From positions 62,001-126,000 of the forward strand of contig NZ_FOUZ01000011.1 in the NCBI RefSeq assembly GCF_900115015.1: DNA of 64,000 nt, read 5' to 3'. Every line of letters starts with the position of its first letter. Within the stretch, counting starts at the first letter, position 1. A program made the position numbers and the translations under genes. Under the pieces are notes generated by a model, which searched no databases, was not told the origin of the DNA, and saw only the letters and a program-made list of their open reading frames with translations. This stretch comes from Algoriella xinjiangensis. Its GTDB lineage: Bacteria; Bacteroidota; Bacteroidia; Flavobacteriales; Weeksellaceae. Shown here piece by piece: positions 1-9,624 of the stretch.

Positions 1-806
1 TGAATTGTTCCATTAAACATTGGCGAACGATCAAAACCTTCGCGTAACAAATCGTGTACTTCTTGGTTAGTATAAGTAATCCAACAAGAGCGTTGTTTTG
101 TTAATTTTGGCGTATTTGTATACGAGAATTTTGATGGATTTTCATCTCCTGGTTGTTCAATCATTTTCGAATAATCGATAGATCTTCCATCAACTCGTGG
201 AGGCGTTCCAGTTTTCATTCGTCCTGCTTCAAAACCTAAATCAACTAATTGTTCCGTTATTCCAAATGCAGCACCTTCGCCCATACGTCCACCACCAAAT
301 TGTTTTTCTCCGATATGGATTAAACCATTCAGAAAAGTACCATTTGTTAAGATAACAGCTTTAGAACGAATTCTCATTCCCATTGCTGTAACAACTCCAC
401 ACGCTTTCCCGTTTTCGATGATTAAGCTTTTTACCATGTCTTGAAAGAAATCAACATTCTCTGTTCTTTCTAATGATAAACGCCATTCTTCTGCAAAACG
501 CATGCGGTCTGATTGTGCACGTGGCGACCACATTGCAGGACCTTTTGATTGATTCAACATCTTAAATTGAATCATTGTTTTATCTGTGATGATACCTGAG
601 TATCCACCTAATGCATCTATTTCTCGAACAATTTGTCCTTTTGCAATTCCACCCATGGCAGGATTACAAGACATTTGTCCGATGCTTTGTAAGTTCATTG
701 TAACAAGAAGCGTTTTTGCTCCTAAATTGGCTGCTGCGGCTGTTGCTTCTGCACCAGCATGTCCGCCACCAACTACAATTACATCATATTCTGATTGAAA
801 TATCAT
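1..806 (-). CDS. mnmG: tRNA uridine-5-carboxymethylaminomethyl modification enzyme MnmG (GidA), 3' end missing
   Basis: N-terminal 268 codons of MnmG; the rest lies beyond the left edge. MnmG is the FAD- and NADH-using partner of MnmE and modifies the wobble uridine (U34) of several tRNAs in the cytoplasm. The start at 806 gives an N-terminus beginning MIFQSEYDVIVVGGGHAGAE, with the FAD-binding glycine cluster at residues 13-18. MSCNPAMGGIAKG follows at residues 45-57 and includes the conserved Cys47. This is normal for the family. It lies downstream of ybeY on the same strand, 52 bases apart, with a parS-like palindrome in the gap, so it may be read from the ybeY transcript. The identification is secure; only the C-terminal half cannot be judged. 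Confidence 0.96.
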   Translation of the reverse strand, partial: MIFQSEYDVIVVGGGHAGAEATAAAANLGAKTLLVTMNLQSIGQMSCNPAMGGIAKGQIVREIDALGGYSGIITDKTMIQFKMLNQSKGPAMWSPRAQSDRMRFAEEWRLSLERTENVDFFQDMVKSLIIENGKACGVVTAMGMRIRSKAVILTNGTFLNGLIHIGEKQFGGGRMGEGAAFGITEQLVDLGFEAGRMKTGTPPRVDGRSIDYSKMIEQPGDENPSKFSYTNTPKLTKQRSCWITYTNQEVHDLLREGFDRSPMFNGTI

Positions 807-842
807 TTGATTTTAAACTTATATTTGATTTAAAATAATAAA

Positions 843-858
843 TGTTCCACGTGGAACA
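843..858. promoter_or_regulatory. parS: parS-like centromere site (candidate ParB-binding palindrome)
   Basis: The 16-mer TGTTCCACGTGGAACA is a perfect palindrome (20 bp perfect if extended to 841-860). It matches the general chromosomal parS pattern TGTTnCACGTGnAACA. It lies between the mnmG start and the ybeY stop and touches the ybeY stop codon. mnmG (gidA) is near the replication origin in many bacteria, which fits, but parA, parB and oriC are not in this window. Function is inferred from the sequence match only. Confidence 0.65.
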
Positions 859-1281
859 TTATGAATTTAGTAAACTAAATGTTCCTAAATAGTAATCTTC
901 TTTCGAAGTCATTAATTCTTTCTCTTCGGGTTCTTTATCTAAATAACCAGCGAAATGTAAAGTACCATGAATGATAACACGCGCTAATTCGTTTTCAAAA
1001 GAAACATTATTTTGAGTTGAATTATCTTTAATTCTTTCGACGCTAATAAAAATATCGCCCATTAATTGATCATCTTCAGAATTATCAAAACCGATAACAT
1101 CTGTATAATAATCGTGATCTAAATATTGACGATTAATTTGAAGTAAGTATTCATCATCACAGAAAATATAGTTTAATTCTTCTATTGTTTTCCCTTCATT
1201 CTTCATACTTTCTACGATCCAATCTATCCAAATTTGAGCATCTTTTATCTCAAATTCTGTTTCGTAAAATAACTCTATCAT
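859..1281 (-). CDS. ybeY: endoribonuclease YbeY (16S rRNA 3'-end maturation factor)
   Basis: 140 residues, a normal YbeY length. YbeY is a metal-dependent endoribonuclease acting in 16S rRNA 3'-end processing and ribosome quality control. The metal-site signature is visible as HGTLHFAGYLDK at residues 105-116, with His105 and His109. In the E. coli enzyme a third His follows; here the corresponding place is Asp115 followed by Lys116. My recollection is that Bacteroidota YbeYs commonly have this GYxDK variant, so I do not take it as inactivation. The central DVIGF and GDIFIS segments are also typical. It sits 5 bases downstream of the patatin gene on the same strand and upstream of mnmG, suggesting one transcript. 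Confidence 0.9.
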   Translation of the reverse strand: MIELFYETEFEIKDAQIWIDWIVESMKNEGKTIEELNYIFCDDEYLLQINRQYLDHDYYTDVIGFDNSEDDQLMGDIFISVERIKDNSTQNNVSFENELARVIIHGTLHFAGYLDKEPEEKELMTSKEDYYLGTFSLLNS

Positions 1282-1285
1282 TGTT

Positions 1286-3493
1286 CTAAAACCAGTAACC
1301 TAAACTTAAATTAAATAATCCTTTTTTTGTGTATGGCGAATAACTCCAGATAAAATTTATTGGTCCCAAAGGACTATCATATCCGTATGTCATACCGTAT
1401 CCAAGATATTTGTAATCTGTTAAACTCAATTGCTCAAATCTGTTTTCTAAATTTGCAATGTTCATAAACAAACTTGCATAGTGGTTTTTCAATATTTTTG
1501 CTTGTAAATACGAACCAAAAACCAATTGATTATCGCCAATTGCTGTACCAAATGGTAAGCCATAAAACTTTGTATAATTGAAAAAATCTTGTTCAACATA
1601 TCCTCCTAAATAAAATTTCTGAGGCATGGTTACGTTATCGTTAAAAAAGGTTCCAAAGTTAGCAGTAAATCTGTAACTTAGGAAATTATTTAACGGAAAA
1701 TTTGCCTCTAAACTTCCTTCTAATAAGTAGTTATTTTCAAATCCATCTACATTCGAATCAAAAAGATACTTAAAACTAGCATCAAATTTTACACCACTTC
1801 TCGCGTAATTGGCATTGTTACGATTATCGGCTTTTACATATCCATAACCTTTCCAATAAAAACCTTCGGTTTTAGAAGGAAAATTTGTGTTGTTATCGTC
1901 AATAAAATTATTGGTAAATATTTTTGTGTATTGATGTTCTAAACCAATACCAATGGCATATTTCTCTTTAAGTGTAGATTGAAAATACAATTGATTGATG
2001 TATTCGCGAAAGTTAAAATTTACTTTCTTGTAAATCATATCTTCATTATAAATGTTTCGAAGATCAATTTCTTTGTCAAAATAATGCGAAAATGAGTTGA
2101 AACCAATGCTTGGATAATACCCATTATCAATAAAAAAATTGACATTGTAACGCGCATAATCACCAACAACAACGTCGGCAGAAATGATGGAGTTTTTAAT
2201 AAAAAGACTTTTTGAAGTAAAGTTTAAAAGTAATCCTGTCTTAAATAAATCATCATAATGCAAACCAAATCGAATGGATTGTTTGGTCTTATTTTCTTGT
2301 ACATTTAGGGTTAAAAGATTCTCGTTTTCGTCTAATTCAGAAATTTTATACGTGATATTATTAAAGTTTCCCGAGGCATATAATTTAGAAATTCCGGATT
2401 TTAAATCATCATATTTGATTAATTCTGGCGTACGAATACCAAGTTGACCTTCGATATAATTTTCATTAAAACTCTTCAATCCTTCAACTTTTATGTCTTT
2501 TACCAAAACATAATCATCCAATTTTATCTCGTTTCGAGTAGTGTTCGAAGCATTTTGTTTCTTCGCAATTTCTTTTAATTGAGCATCTACTTTATCCGCA
2601 GCTTCAAGTCCTTTTTTGTATATGGCATCAACTTCGTCAAAGCTTGTAACAGCATATTGTTTTAGCTCTGGTTTAATTAATAAATCAACTAATTTTTTTT
2701 GTTCATCTGTCTTTTTAACAATACTCATTGTCATAATTTGACTCAAAATATCAATAGCAGAATTTAGTTCGTCTCTTTTTTGTAAACCATCGCCCAACTC
2801 AACACCAATAATAATATCAGCGCCCATATCTTTTACCTCTTTTACCGGAAAATTATTTACAACACCACCATCTACATACATGCGGCCGTCTATTGTAACA
2901 GGATCTAGCATGGTTGGATAAGCGCCCGAAGCCAACACAACACGAGGTAAAAAACCCGAACGAAACACTTTTTCTTCACCAGTTTCTATATCAGTTCCGA
3001 TACAAACAAAAGGTGTCGGTAATTTATTAAAATCATCGATATCATGTACCGGACGAAATAAATAAGTTAACAAATCTAATGGTCCTTGACCTTTCGAAAT
3101 TGCATTTGGAATGGATAATTTAAAGTTATTAAAAGGTAATTCTAAGATATATTTTTCCTTGTAAGCTTTCTCAAAAAATGGAATTTCCGCACGATCTTTA
3201 TTCTGGGTAATTAAAGACGAAATATCCAATTGATGCATTATTTTTTCGAGCTCATCGGGCGTATATCCAGCCGCATATAAACCACCAATTATTGCGCCCA
3301 TACTTGTACCACCGATATAATCAATTTTGATTCCAGCTTCTTCAATTCTTTTTAAAGCACCAACATGTGCGTAGCCTTTTGCGCCACCACCACTCAAAAC
3401 AACACCAACTTTTAATCGAGTTGAATCTTGTTTTTTTTCTTGAGCGAATGTAATCGTTGAAAGTAAAACGATAAAAGCAAAAAACGTGCGCAT
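1286..3493 (-). CDS. patatin-like phospholipase with Omp85-type outer-membrane barrel (PlpD/FplA class)
   Basis: 735 residues. A signal peptide (about 1-18, ending TFAQ) is followed by a patatin domain: oxyanion GGGAKG at 35-40, nucleophile elbow GTSMG with Ser64, and the dyad aspartate in DGG at 208-210. A POTRA-like segment spans about 330-400, and a beta-rich region rich in aromatic and asparagine residues (about 405-735) resembles the Omp85/BamA barrel, ending in a terminal aromatic (YWF). This is the architecture of type Vd (PlpD-like) patatins. In Bacteroidota such proteins are conserved outer-membrane lipases; whether the domain is released is unknown. The catalytic dyad looks intact. 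Start chosen at the ATG preceding the signal peptide. Confidence 0.9.
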   Translation of the reverse strand: MRTFFAFIVLLSTITFAQEKKQDSTRLKVGVVLSGGGAKGYAHVGALKRIEEAGIKIDYIGGTSMGAIIGGLYAAGYTPDELEKIMHQLDISSLITQNKDRAEIPFFEKAYKEKYILELPFNNFKLSIPNAISKGQGPLDLLTYLFRPVHDIDDFNKLPTPFVCIGTDIETGEEKVFRSGFLPRVVLASGAYPTMLDPVTIDGRMYVDGGVVNNFPVKEVKDMGADIIIGVELGDGLQKRDELNSAIDILSQIMTMSIVKKTDEQKKLVDLLIKPELKQYAVTSFDEVDAIYKKGLEAADKVDAQLKEIAKKQNASNTTRNEIKLDDYVLVKDIKVEGLKSFNENYIEGQLGIRTPELIKYDDLKSGISKLYASGNFNNITYKISELDENENLLTLNVQENKTKQSIRFGLHYDDLFKTGLLLNFTSKSLFIKNSIISADVVVGDYARYNVNFFIDNGYYPSIGFNSFSHYFDKEIDLRNIYNEDMIYKKVNFNFREYINQLYFQSTLKEKYAIGIGLEHQYTKIFTNNFIDDNNTNFPSKTEGFYWKGYGYVKADNRNNANYARSGVKFDASFKYLFDSNVDGFENNYLLEGSLEANFPLNNFLSYRFTANFGTFFNDNVTMPQKFYLGGYVEQDFFNYTKFYGLPFGTAIGDNQLVFGSYLQAKILKNHYASLFMNIANLENRFEQLSLTDYKYLGYGMTYGYDSPLGPINFIWSYSPYTKKGLFNLSLGYWF

Positions 3494-3565
3494 AATCTTT
3501 AATCTAGTGAGGAATAAAGATAAGGATTTTACTTGGTAGTACTAATTTGAATTTACGTTAAGCTT

Positions 3566-3751
3566 TTATTTTTTTAGAGGTTTAAGTAAATAGTTTGCGG
3601 CTAGAATTAAAATTATGATGAACAAAATTATAAAACTAGTTGTTGAGTCTGTTGAAAAAGTAGAAGAAATGAAAGCCATTGCATACACAATACCTAAAAA
3701 TATTACAGGTATTAATGAGATAAAAAGAAATAATGTTAGCAGACTTTTCAT
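3566..3751 (-). CDS. small two-helix membrane protein, function unknown
   Basis: 61 residues from the ATG at 3751 (an upstream in-frame ATG at 3766 would add five residues). Two hydrophobic stretches, about residues 3-28 and 36-56, are separated by a Ser/Thr-rich loop; the C-terminus is basic (LLKPLKK). I do not recognise the family. It lies between the murF/alr terminator and the patatin gene on the same strand. Low-complexity hydrophobic open frames can arise by chance in AT-rich DNA, so it is a plausible but unproven gene. Confidence 0.4.
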   Translation of the reverse strand: MKSLLTLFLFISLIPVIFLGIVYAMAFISSTFSTDSTTSFIILFIIILILAANYLLKPLKK

Positions 3752-3763
3752 ACATACAAGATA

Positions 3764-3790
3764 CAAAAAAAGCTACTGTTGAGTAGCTTT
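3764..3790 (-). terminator. Rho-independent terminator of the tdk-murF/alr operon
   Basis: On the minus strand a 9-bp perfect stem (AAAGCTACT/AGTAGCTTT, 3769-3777 with 3782-3790) and a 4-base loop are followed by a T run. It starts 10 bases after the murF/alr stop. Confidence 0.8.
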
Positions 3791-3799
3791 CTTATCTTA

Positions 3800-6265
3800 T
3801 TATTCTTTGTAATAAACTCTTTTTATTCGATGTGAGACCGAAGTTAAAACTTCGTACGGAATAGTTTCTAACCATTTTGTAACATCTGCAATTGTAGGCG
3901 AATCTCCAAAAATAGTTACTTCATCACCTTCCTTACATGGAATATCGGTTACATCAACCATCATCATATCCATACAAATAGTTCCGGTTATGGTTGCTAA
4001 TTGTCCATTAATACCTACTTTTCCTTTTCCGTAACCCAAAGATCGTCTAATACCATCTGCATAACCAACGGGTAAAGTTGCAATTTTTGTATGTTTTTCT
4101 GCTGTAAAACGACGTCCATAACTTACAGTTTCGCCAATTTCAATTTCAGAAATTTGTGAAATTACGGTCTTAAAACGAACTACTGGTTTCAAGTATTTTT
4201 GCATAAAATCGGTATATTCAGAATAACCATACATCCCAATTCCTAAGCGAACCATATCGTATTGACGATCCGAATAAGCAACAATTCCAGGAGAATTTAA
4301 GGCATGTTTGATTGGCTTTATATCCAAAGCTTCCGAAATAGTTGCGTAACTTTTGTCAAAACGATTTAACTGATAATTGACGTAATCTGCTTCTTCGGGC
4401 ATATCTGCAGTTGCTAAATGAGTGAAAATTGAACGAACTTCTACTTGCGAATTATTTTTTAGAATAGCAATTAATTCATCAAAATCATCTTCATGAAAAC
4501 CTAAACGATTCATACCAGTTTCCATTTTCAAATGAATTGGATAAGCCGTCGAAATTTGTTTTTCTTGTAGTTTCTGAATAAATAATTTCAGCACACGCAA
4601 ACTATAAATTTCGGGTTCTAATTGATAATCGATTAAAGTCGAATAACTACTTTGTTCAGGATTCATTACAATAATCGGAACTGTTATTCCAGCTTCGCGC
4701 AACTCTTTTCCCTCATCTGCAATTGCAACACCTAAAAAATCAATACCGTTATTTTGCAACATATTTGCCACTTCAAAACTTCCCGTTCCGTAACTATTTG
4801 CTTTTACCATACACATTAATTTTGTGGTAGGTTTTAGCAACGAGCGATAAACGTTTATATTTTCGATGAGATATTGTAAATTAATTTCGAGAACAGAATC
4901 ATTGGAACGCGTTTCTAATTCGTTCGAAATTTTTTCTAATTTAAATGGACGAGAACCTTTTAATAAAATAGCTTCGTTGTCTACATTTTGATGTTTAAAT
5001 TGCTCTAAAAATTCTTCGGTCGAATTATACGAACGCACATAAGATTGAAATAAATGTTTGAATTGAGAAATTTTTTCTCCAATCAAAACTATTTCATCAA
5101 AATGATACGGATTTACCAAATCGGCAGTTTGTTGATACAATTCTTCATCCGATAAATTACTTTGTAGAATATCGGTCAAAACCAATGATTTTTTTTCTTT
5201 TGGTTGTTGATTTAGAACATTCAGCCCAATTTTTAATGAATTTAGGTCAGAATTGAATGTATCGTTAATTAAAATTGAATTGTTAATCGCTTCTTTTATT
5301 TCCAATCGCATTTCGATTGGTAAAAGCTGATTAAATTCTTCTTTAAATAGTTTATAATCAATATTTAAACTGATTAATGTCGTTAAGCAAATTAAGCTAT
5401 TTTTGATAGAAGCATCATCTATAAATGGAATTGTATAAGTGAATTCTTCTTGATTATGTAAAATAGAAATCTGCGTATTTGTTTGATTACTTAGAATCTG
5501 ATTGATTTTTACTGTGGCAAAATCTGTATATCCATAAGTAATTTTATCAATTTTAGACAAATGTTCGTCTTCAAGAATTATTTGATGTAATTTCTCATTC
5601 TCGATGTTGTAAACAAGTTTATCAACATGCGTAAATAATTTTAGTTTTTCAAAAATTATTTCTTCTTGATTTTCGAAATTCTCTAAATGCGCTTCTCCAA
5701 TTTTTGTCAACACACCAATAGTTGGTTGTATAATTTCTTCGAGATTTTGCATTTCGTTTGGCATCGAAATTCCTGCTTCAAAAATTCCTAAATCATTTTT
5801 GTCTTCCATTTGTAAAATAGAAAGCGCAGCGCCAAATTGAGAATTATAACTTTTTGGACTACGAACAATCGAGAATTTTTTCCATAACAATTGATTCAAC
5901 CATTCTTTTACAATTGTTTTTCCGTTAGAACCTGTAATTCCAATAACGGGAAAAGTAAATTGTTTGCGGTGATATTTTGCCCAAACTTGCAAGGCATTCA
6001 ATGGATTTTTGACTTCGATAAAATTTGCATCAACAAAATTAGTTGGTGCTTTTTCGACTACAAAATTTCGAATTCCTTTTTGATAGGCATCTTGCAAATA
6101 ATGATGACCATCTTTTTGATTGCCATGAAAAGCAAAAAAAATACCATGAATTGGGTTGATAATCATTCTCGAATCAAAGAAAATTTGATTGATAATTTCG
6201 TCTCCTTTGCCAATTAATGTACCATTTATGATACGAGCTAATTGATTTAGATTATAACTTTTCAA
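3800..6265 (-). CDS. murF-alr: bifunctional MurF ligase / alanine racemase
   Basis: 821 residues joining two cell-wall enzymes. The N-terminal MurF part (about 1-450) adds D-Ala-D-Ala to UDP-MurNAc-tripeptide; its ATP-binding GITGSNGKT lies at 109-117 (Lys116) and the late LLKGSR motif at 434-439. The C-terminal part (about 455-821) is a fold-type III alanine racemase making D-Ala from L-Ala: PLP lysine Lys488 in MVKANSYG, catalytic Tyr716 in SYGRRF. The fusion is a known Bacteroidota arrangement coupling D-Ala production to its use. Both active sites look complete. The start overlaps the end of tdk by 14 bases, so the two are almost certainly co-transcribed from the tdk promoter and end at the hairpin just downstream. 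Confidence 0.95.
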   Translation of the reverse strand: MKSYNLNQLARIINGTLIGKGDEIINQIFFDSRMIINPIHGIFFAFHGNQKDGHHYLQDAYQKGIRNFVVEKAPTNFVDANFIEVKNPLNALQVWAKYHRKQFTFPVIGITGSNGKTIVKEWLNQLLWKKFSIVRSPKSYNSQFGAALSILQMEDKNDLGIFEAGISMPNEMQNLEEIIQPTIGVLTKIGEAHLENFENQEEIIFEKLKLFTHVDKLVYNIENEKLHQIILEDEHLSKIDKITYGYTDFATVKINQILSNQTNTQISILHNQEEFTYTIPFIDDASIKNSLICLTTLISLNIDYKLFKEEFNQLLPIEMRLEIKEAINNSILINDTFNSDLNSLKIGLNVLNQQPKEKKSLVLTDILQSNLSDEELYQQTADLVNPYHFDEIVLIGEKISQFKHLFQSYVRSYNSTEEFLEQFKHQNVDNEAILLKGSRPFKLEKISNELETRSNDSVLEINLQYLIENINVYRSLLKPTTKLMCMVKANSYGTGSFEVANMLQNNGIDFLGVAIADEGKELREAGITVPIIVMNPEQSSYSTLIDYQLEPEIYSLRVLKLFIQKLQEKQISTAYPIHLKMETGMNRLGFHEDDFDELIAILKNNSQVEVRSIFTHLATADMPEEADYVNYQLNRFDKSYATISEALDIKPIKHALNSPGIVAYSDRQYDMVRLGIGMYGYSEYTDFMQKYLKPVVRFKTVISQISEIEIGETVSYGRRFTAEKHTKIATLPVGYADGIRRSLGYGKGKVGINGQLATITGTICMDMMMVDVTDIPCKEGDEVTIFGDSPTIADVTKWLETIPYEVLTSVSHRIKRVYYKE

Positions 6266-6848
6266 CTTTTTGTTTATTATATTCTTCCCAGAAAGCAGAT
6301 CGGCTTAATGGTTCGTATTCTGAAGTTTCTCCAAGTTCGACAAGGCGTTCGCTGTCAATTTTTCGGTGTGAATAATTGGCTAAATTTCCTGTACGAACAC
6401 AAATTGCATGTACTTTTGTGATGTATTCTGCGGTTGCTAATAGATTTGGCATTGGTCCGAATGGGCGACCTTTAAAATCCATATCTAAACCAGCAACAAT
6501 TACCCGTTTTCCTTGATTTGCCAAGGCATTTGCAACATCTACAATACCATCATCAAAAAATTGCGCTTCGTCTATTCCGACAACATCGCAATCATCTGCC
6601 AATAATAGTATTGCAGAAGAATATTCGACAGGTGTAGAGCTGATTGAGTTTTGATTATGCGAAACTACTTCGCGTTCTGCATAGCGTGTATCTACAGTTG
6701 GTTTGAAGATTTCGACGCGTTGTTTTGCAAATTCGGCACGTTTTAGGCGGCGTATAAGTTCTTCAGTTTTACCAGAAAACATAGAGCCACAGATGACTTC
6801 TATCCATCCACTTTTTTGATGTTGATTAAAGGTATTTTCGAGGAACAT
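6252..6848 (-). CDS. tdk: thymidine kinase
   Basis: 198 residues, type II thymidine kinase of the nucleotide salvage pathway (thymidine plus ATP to dTMP). The P-loop GSMFSGKT is at 21-28 and DEAQFF at 93-98. The lasso region is altered: where many bacterial enzymes have CxxC pairs binding zinc, this one reads CVRTG (Cys150, with Thr153 at the second position) and EPLSRSAF near residue 179, so the zinc ligands are largely absent. I believe this is common in Flavobacteriia, so it is probably functional. It is first gene of an operon with murF/alr (14-base overlap), behind a good promoter at 6880-6908. Confidence 0.93.
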   Translation of the reverse strand: MFLENTFNQHQKSGWIEVICGSMFSGKTEELIRRLKRAEFAKQRVEIFKPTVDTRYAEREVVSHNQNSISSTPVEYSSAILLLADDCDVVGIDEAQFFDDGIVDVANALANQGKRVIVAGLDMDFKGRPFGPMPNLLATAEYITKVHAICVRTGNLANYSHRKIDSERLVELGETSEYEPLSRSAFWEEYNKQKVEKL

Positions 6849-6879
6849 AATTCAAATAATTTAGTTTAAAATATAAAAG

Positions 6880-6908
6880 CAAATTTAAGGAATAAATTAG
6901 TTGAGCAA
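6880..6908 (-). promoter_or_regulatory. Bacteroidota-type promoter for tdk-murF/alr
   Basis: On the minus strand: TTG at 6908-6906, an 18-base spacer, then TAAATTTG (6887-6880), matching the -33 TTG / -7 TAnnTTTG consensus. It lies about 30 bases upstream of the tdk start. The other half of the 6849-7087 gap shows no clear feature and no good promoter for the plus-strand gene at 7088. Confidence 0.65.
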
Positions 6909-7087
6909 GATAAAATATGTTAAGATGTTTTTATAAGAAAATCTTTATTTATTATATAATGGTAAATAGTAAAATAATTTATATTTCGCTGATTTTGTTA
7001 AAGAAATTAAAAGATTATATAAATAAGTCCTATTTTTACGGCTATAAATATTGAATTTGTTTCTAGAGTATCCTCTATCTTTTTATT

Positions 7088-8512
7088 ATGAAAAATATGC
7101 TATTAAAAAAAATTTATAAACTATTAAACATTATTGATTATTTGTTTATAAGCTTCTTTTTCTTCTTCTTTTTAAGAATAAAGTATAGGTATTTAGATAA
7201 TGTTACATTAAAAATAGAAACATGGAAATTTGAAGATTTAATTTATACACACTATAAAGTATTTATCTTAATTTTATTGATTTGGACTCTTATATCTAGT
7301 AAGAATAAATACTATAATGTATTAGTATACAAAAATTTTGGAAAAATAAAAAGATATATCAATCAAGTCCTATATTTTTCTATTGCAGTGTATGCAATCT
7401 CGGGAATAAAAGAAGAACCATTATTTTCTAATGATATTACGTTAAAATTTTTACTGTCTTTCTTTTGCTGTTCATTTTTTATTAGATTGTTTGCTTTATA
7501 TTTTTATAATTATCTCTTAAAAAGTGGCTATGCAACTTCTAATGTTTGTGTTATAGGGATTAATAAAAATACAGAAACCATTATAAATACGTTGAATTCT
7601 AAATGTGTTTTGGGAAATAATTTTAAAGGACTAATAGCCAAAGATATTTCATTAAAAAATTTGTATCCAGTTTTCCAAATAAATTCAATTGATTTAAATG
7701 ATTTCATAAAAAAAAATAAGATCGATAAAATTTATCTTTCTCAAATGTCCGATTTGGGTGACAAAATGATTGAGCAACTTGTTATATTTTGCCAAAAAAA
7801 GCATATTGAATTTTTTTTAATACCGAATTCAAAATATGGAGATGTAACAAAATTAGAAATACAATACTTAGATACTTTTCCAATACTTAAGATTCGTATG
7901 TTTCCGTTAGATTTATCAAATAGTCAATTCATGAAAAACATTTTGGATAAAATATTTTCGTTCTTGTTTTGTTTGTTTTTTTTAAGTTGGTTATTTCCAA
8001 TCATAAGCTTTCTTATTTTGATAGATTCGAGAGGTTCTGTTATATTTAAACAGAAACGGAACGGTTTAAATGGAAAAGAGTTTGATTGTTATAAATTTAG
8101 AACCATGAATACTTCTTCTACCAATTCTATTATTGAAACAAAACGTAATGACAGTCGTGTAACTAAAATTGGTAAATTTCTTAGAAAAACAAGTTTAGAT
8201 GAAATACCTCAATTTATAAATGTTTTAAAAGGAGAAATGTCTGTAGTTGGACCTAGACCGCATATGATTGTTCAGGACATTTATTATAAAGAAGTAATAG
8301 AGAAATATTATTTAAGACATTATGTAAAACCAGGAATAACTGGATTGGCACAAGTCAGAGGCTATCGAGGAGCTATCGATTCTAATGAAGATATGGAAAA
8401 GAGAATTTCAGCAGATGTTTTCTATGTTCGAAATTGGTCTATAGCTCTTGATATAAAAATTATTTTACAAACATTTCTATTAATGATTAAAGGAGATGAT
8501 AATGCAATTTAA
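7088..8512 (+). CDS. undecaprenyl-phosphate sugar-1-phosphate transferase (WcaJ/WbaP-like initiating enzyme)
   Basis: 474 residues. It should load the first sugar-1-phosphate of a surface polysaccharide onto undecaprenyl phosphate at the inner membrane. Four hydrophobic segments (about 12-31, 57-70, 92-106, 119-142) are followed by a Rossmann-like domain (about 150-245), another membrane segment (about 286-312) and the C-terminal bacterial sugar transferase domain: KQKRNGLNGKEF (321-332), KFRTM (336-340), TSLDEIPQFINVLKGEMS (368-385), VGPRP (387-391) and KPGITGLAQVRG after residue 410. This is the standard long form with all catalytic blocks present. It opens the first polysaccharide locus. 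The exact sugar (glucose, galactose or an N-acetyl sugar) cannot be read from sequence. Confidence 0.9.
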   Translation: MKNMLLKKIYKLLNIIDYLFISFFFFFFLRIKYRYLDNVTLKIETWKFEDLIYTHYKVFILILLIWTLISSKNKYYNVLVYKNFGKIKRYINQVLYFSIAVYAISGIKEEPLFSNDITLKFLLSFFCCSFFIRLFALYFYNYLLKSGYATSNVCVIGINKNTETIINTLNSKCVLGNNFKGLIAKDISLKNLYPVFQINSIDLNDFIKKNKIDKIYLSQMSDLGDKMIEQLVIFCQKKHIEFFLIPNSKYGDVTKLEIQYLDTFPILKIRMFPLDLSNSQFMKNILDKIFSFLFCLFFLSWLFPIISFLILIDSRGSVIFKQKRNGLNGKEFDCYKFRTMNTSSTNSIIETKRNDSRVTKIGKFLRKTSLDEIPQFINVLKGEMSVVGPRPHMIVQDIYYKEVIEKYYLRHYVKPGITGLAQVRGYRGAIDSNEDMEKRISADVFYVRNWSIALDIKIILQTFLLMIKGDDNAI

Positions 8513-9585
8513 TCATTAACTTTATCTATATAGACTTCAATTAATCTTTTTAAGTTTTTTTCTTGGCTAAATAAATTAAGAATTCTTAGGTAAGATGCCT
8601 CGCCCATAGCTTTTTTATTTTGAATAGTTTTTAAAATGGCATTGTCAAAATCTTCAATAGTAGAACAAACAAATCCATTGACCCCTTGATCGACAGTAAT
8701 TAGATTACTTTCAATATTATTTGTAATAATTGGTTTTTTTAAACCCATTGCTTCAAGTATATTAAAAGGTAAACCTTCCCATAAAGAAGTAGATAAAAAG
8801 ATATCAAAAGAGTTTGTGGCATTTAAATATTCATCATATTGCAACCATTTGAGAATCTTTATATTTTGAGATTTTAATTCATCTATTAATTCTCCATCAC
8901 CTATCCAAATAAAATCAATATTTGGATGTCTATCAGCTATTTCATTAAATAATTTAGGGTTTTTTTGAGCAGAAATACGGCCAGATGTACCTATTACAGT
9001 TTTTGTATTATTGTACGGGATATTAAAGGATTTAATTTTTTCAATATTTATTCCATTTCTAACCATAATCGTCTTTTTATCGATTTTTAAGGCTAGTCTA
9101 TTTTCGGCATCACCCGATGCGATTGTTTGAATAGGAAAAAATACTTGAGCATATTTTTCAATTTCAAAGAAAATTTTTTGTTTAAAATTAGAAATATCTT
9201 CTCGTAAAAATGAGTATCCATGTGGTGTGTAGAAAACCTTTGTATTAAGACCAAAAGAAGCAACTCTACCTAAAATACCTGCCTTAGAAGAGTGTAAATG
9301 AATCAAATTAGGATTTATGTCTTTTATCTTCTTTCTGATTTCAATTATAGACATTAAGTCCTTTTTAGGAGAAATTTCTCTTTTCATAGAAATTTGATGA
9401 AGATAAGTTTTAGGAGAAAAATCTTGAGAAAAATGATCAAATTTTGTTTCTTCTCGATTTCCGCTATATATTACATGAACTTCAAAACGATCATCATTAT
9501 CTAAATAGTTGCATATTTGTTTTATATAAGTATAAACTCCACTTACAAATGTTTCAGAAATATGTACCAATTTAATTTTTTCCAT
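8509..9585 (-). CDS. glycosyltransferase, GT4 family
   Basis: 358 residues from the ATG at 9585 (N-terminus MEKIKLVHISETFVSGVYTY); an upstream start at 9612 would add nine unlikely residues. GT-B fold retaining transferase: N-terminal acceptor half with LHSSKAGILGR, then GRISAQKNPKLF and the nucleotide-sugar site WEGLPFNILEAMGLKKPII, containing the E-x7-E pattern of GT4 enzymes. Probably adds one sugar to the lipid-linked repeat unit on the cytoplasmic face. Its stop overlaps the stop of the upstream plus-strand gene by 4 bases (tail to tail), and it is divergent from the epimerase at 9625. Donor and acceptor cannot be assigned. Confidence 0.88.
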   Translation of the reverse strand: MEKIKLVHISETFVSGVYTYIKQICNYLDNDDRFEVHVIYSGNREETKFDHFSQDFSPKTYLHQISMKREISPKKDLMSIIEIRKKIKDINPNLIHLHSSKAGILGRVASFGLNTKVFYTPHGYSFLREDISNFKQKIFFEIEKYAQVFFPIQTIASGDAENRLALKIDKKTIMVRNGINIEKIKSFNIPYNNTKTVIGTSGRISAQKNPKLFNEIADRHPNIDFIWIGDGELIDELKSQNIKILKWLQYDEYLNATNSFDIFLSTSLWEGLPFNILEAMGLKKPIITNNIESNLITVDQGVNGFVCSTIEDFDNAILKTIQNKKAMGEASYLRILNLFSQEKNLKRLIEVYIDKVND

Positions 9586-9600
9586 AAGACAAATATATAG

Positions 9601-9608
9601 TAATTTTG
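9601..9608 (+). promoter_or_regulatory. candidate -7 element for the epimerase gene at 9625
   Basis: TAATTTTG matches TAnnTTTG and ends 16 bases before the start codon. No clear TTG at -33, so this is a half-match only. Confidence 0.35.
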
Positions 9609-9624
9609 ACAATAAACTTAATAA

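Noticed and set aside
586-798. Plus-strand open frame of 70 codons at the left edge
   Set aside because: It is antisense to mnmG, whose reading frame shows clear FAD-binding motifs.
5891-6217. 108-codon plus-strand frame inside murF/alr
   Set aside because: Antisense to the MurF domain including its P-loop; no family features.
7021-7060. Promoter for the initiating transferase at 7088
   Set aside because: TATTTTTA at 7031 is one base off consensus and has no TTG at the right distance.
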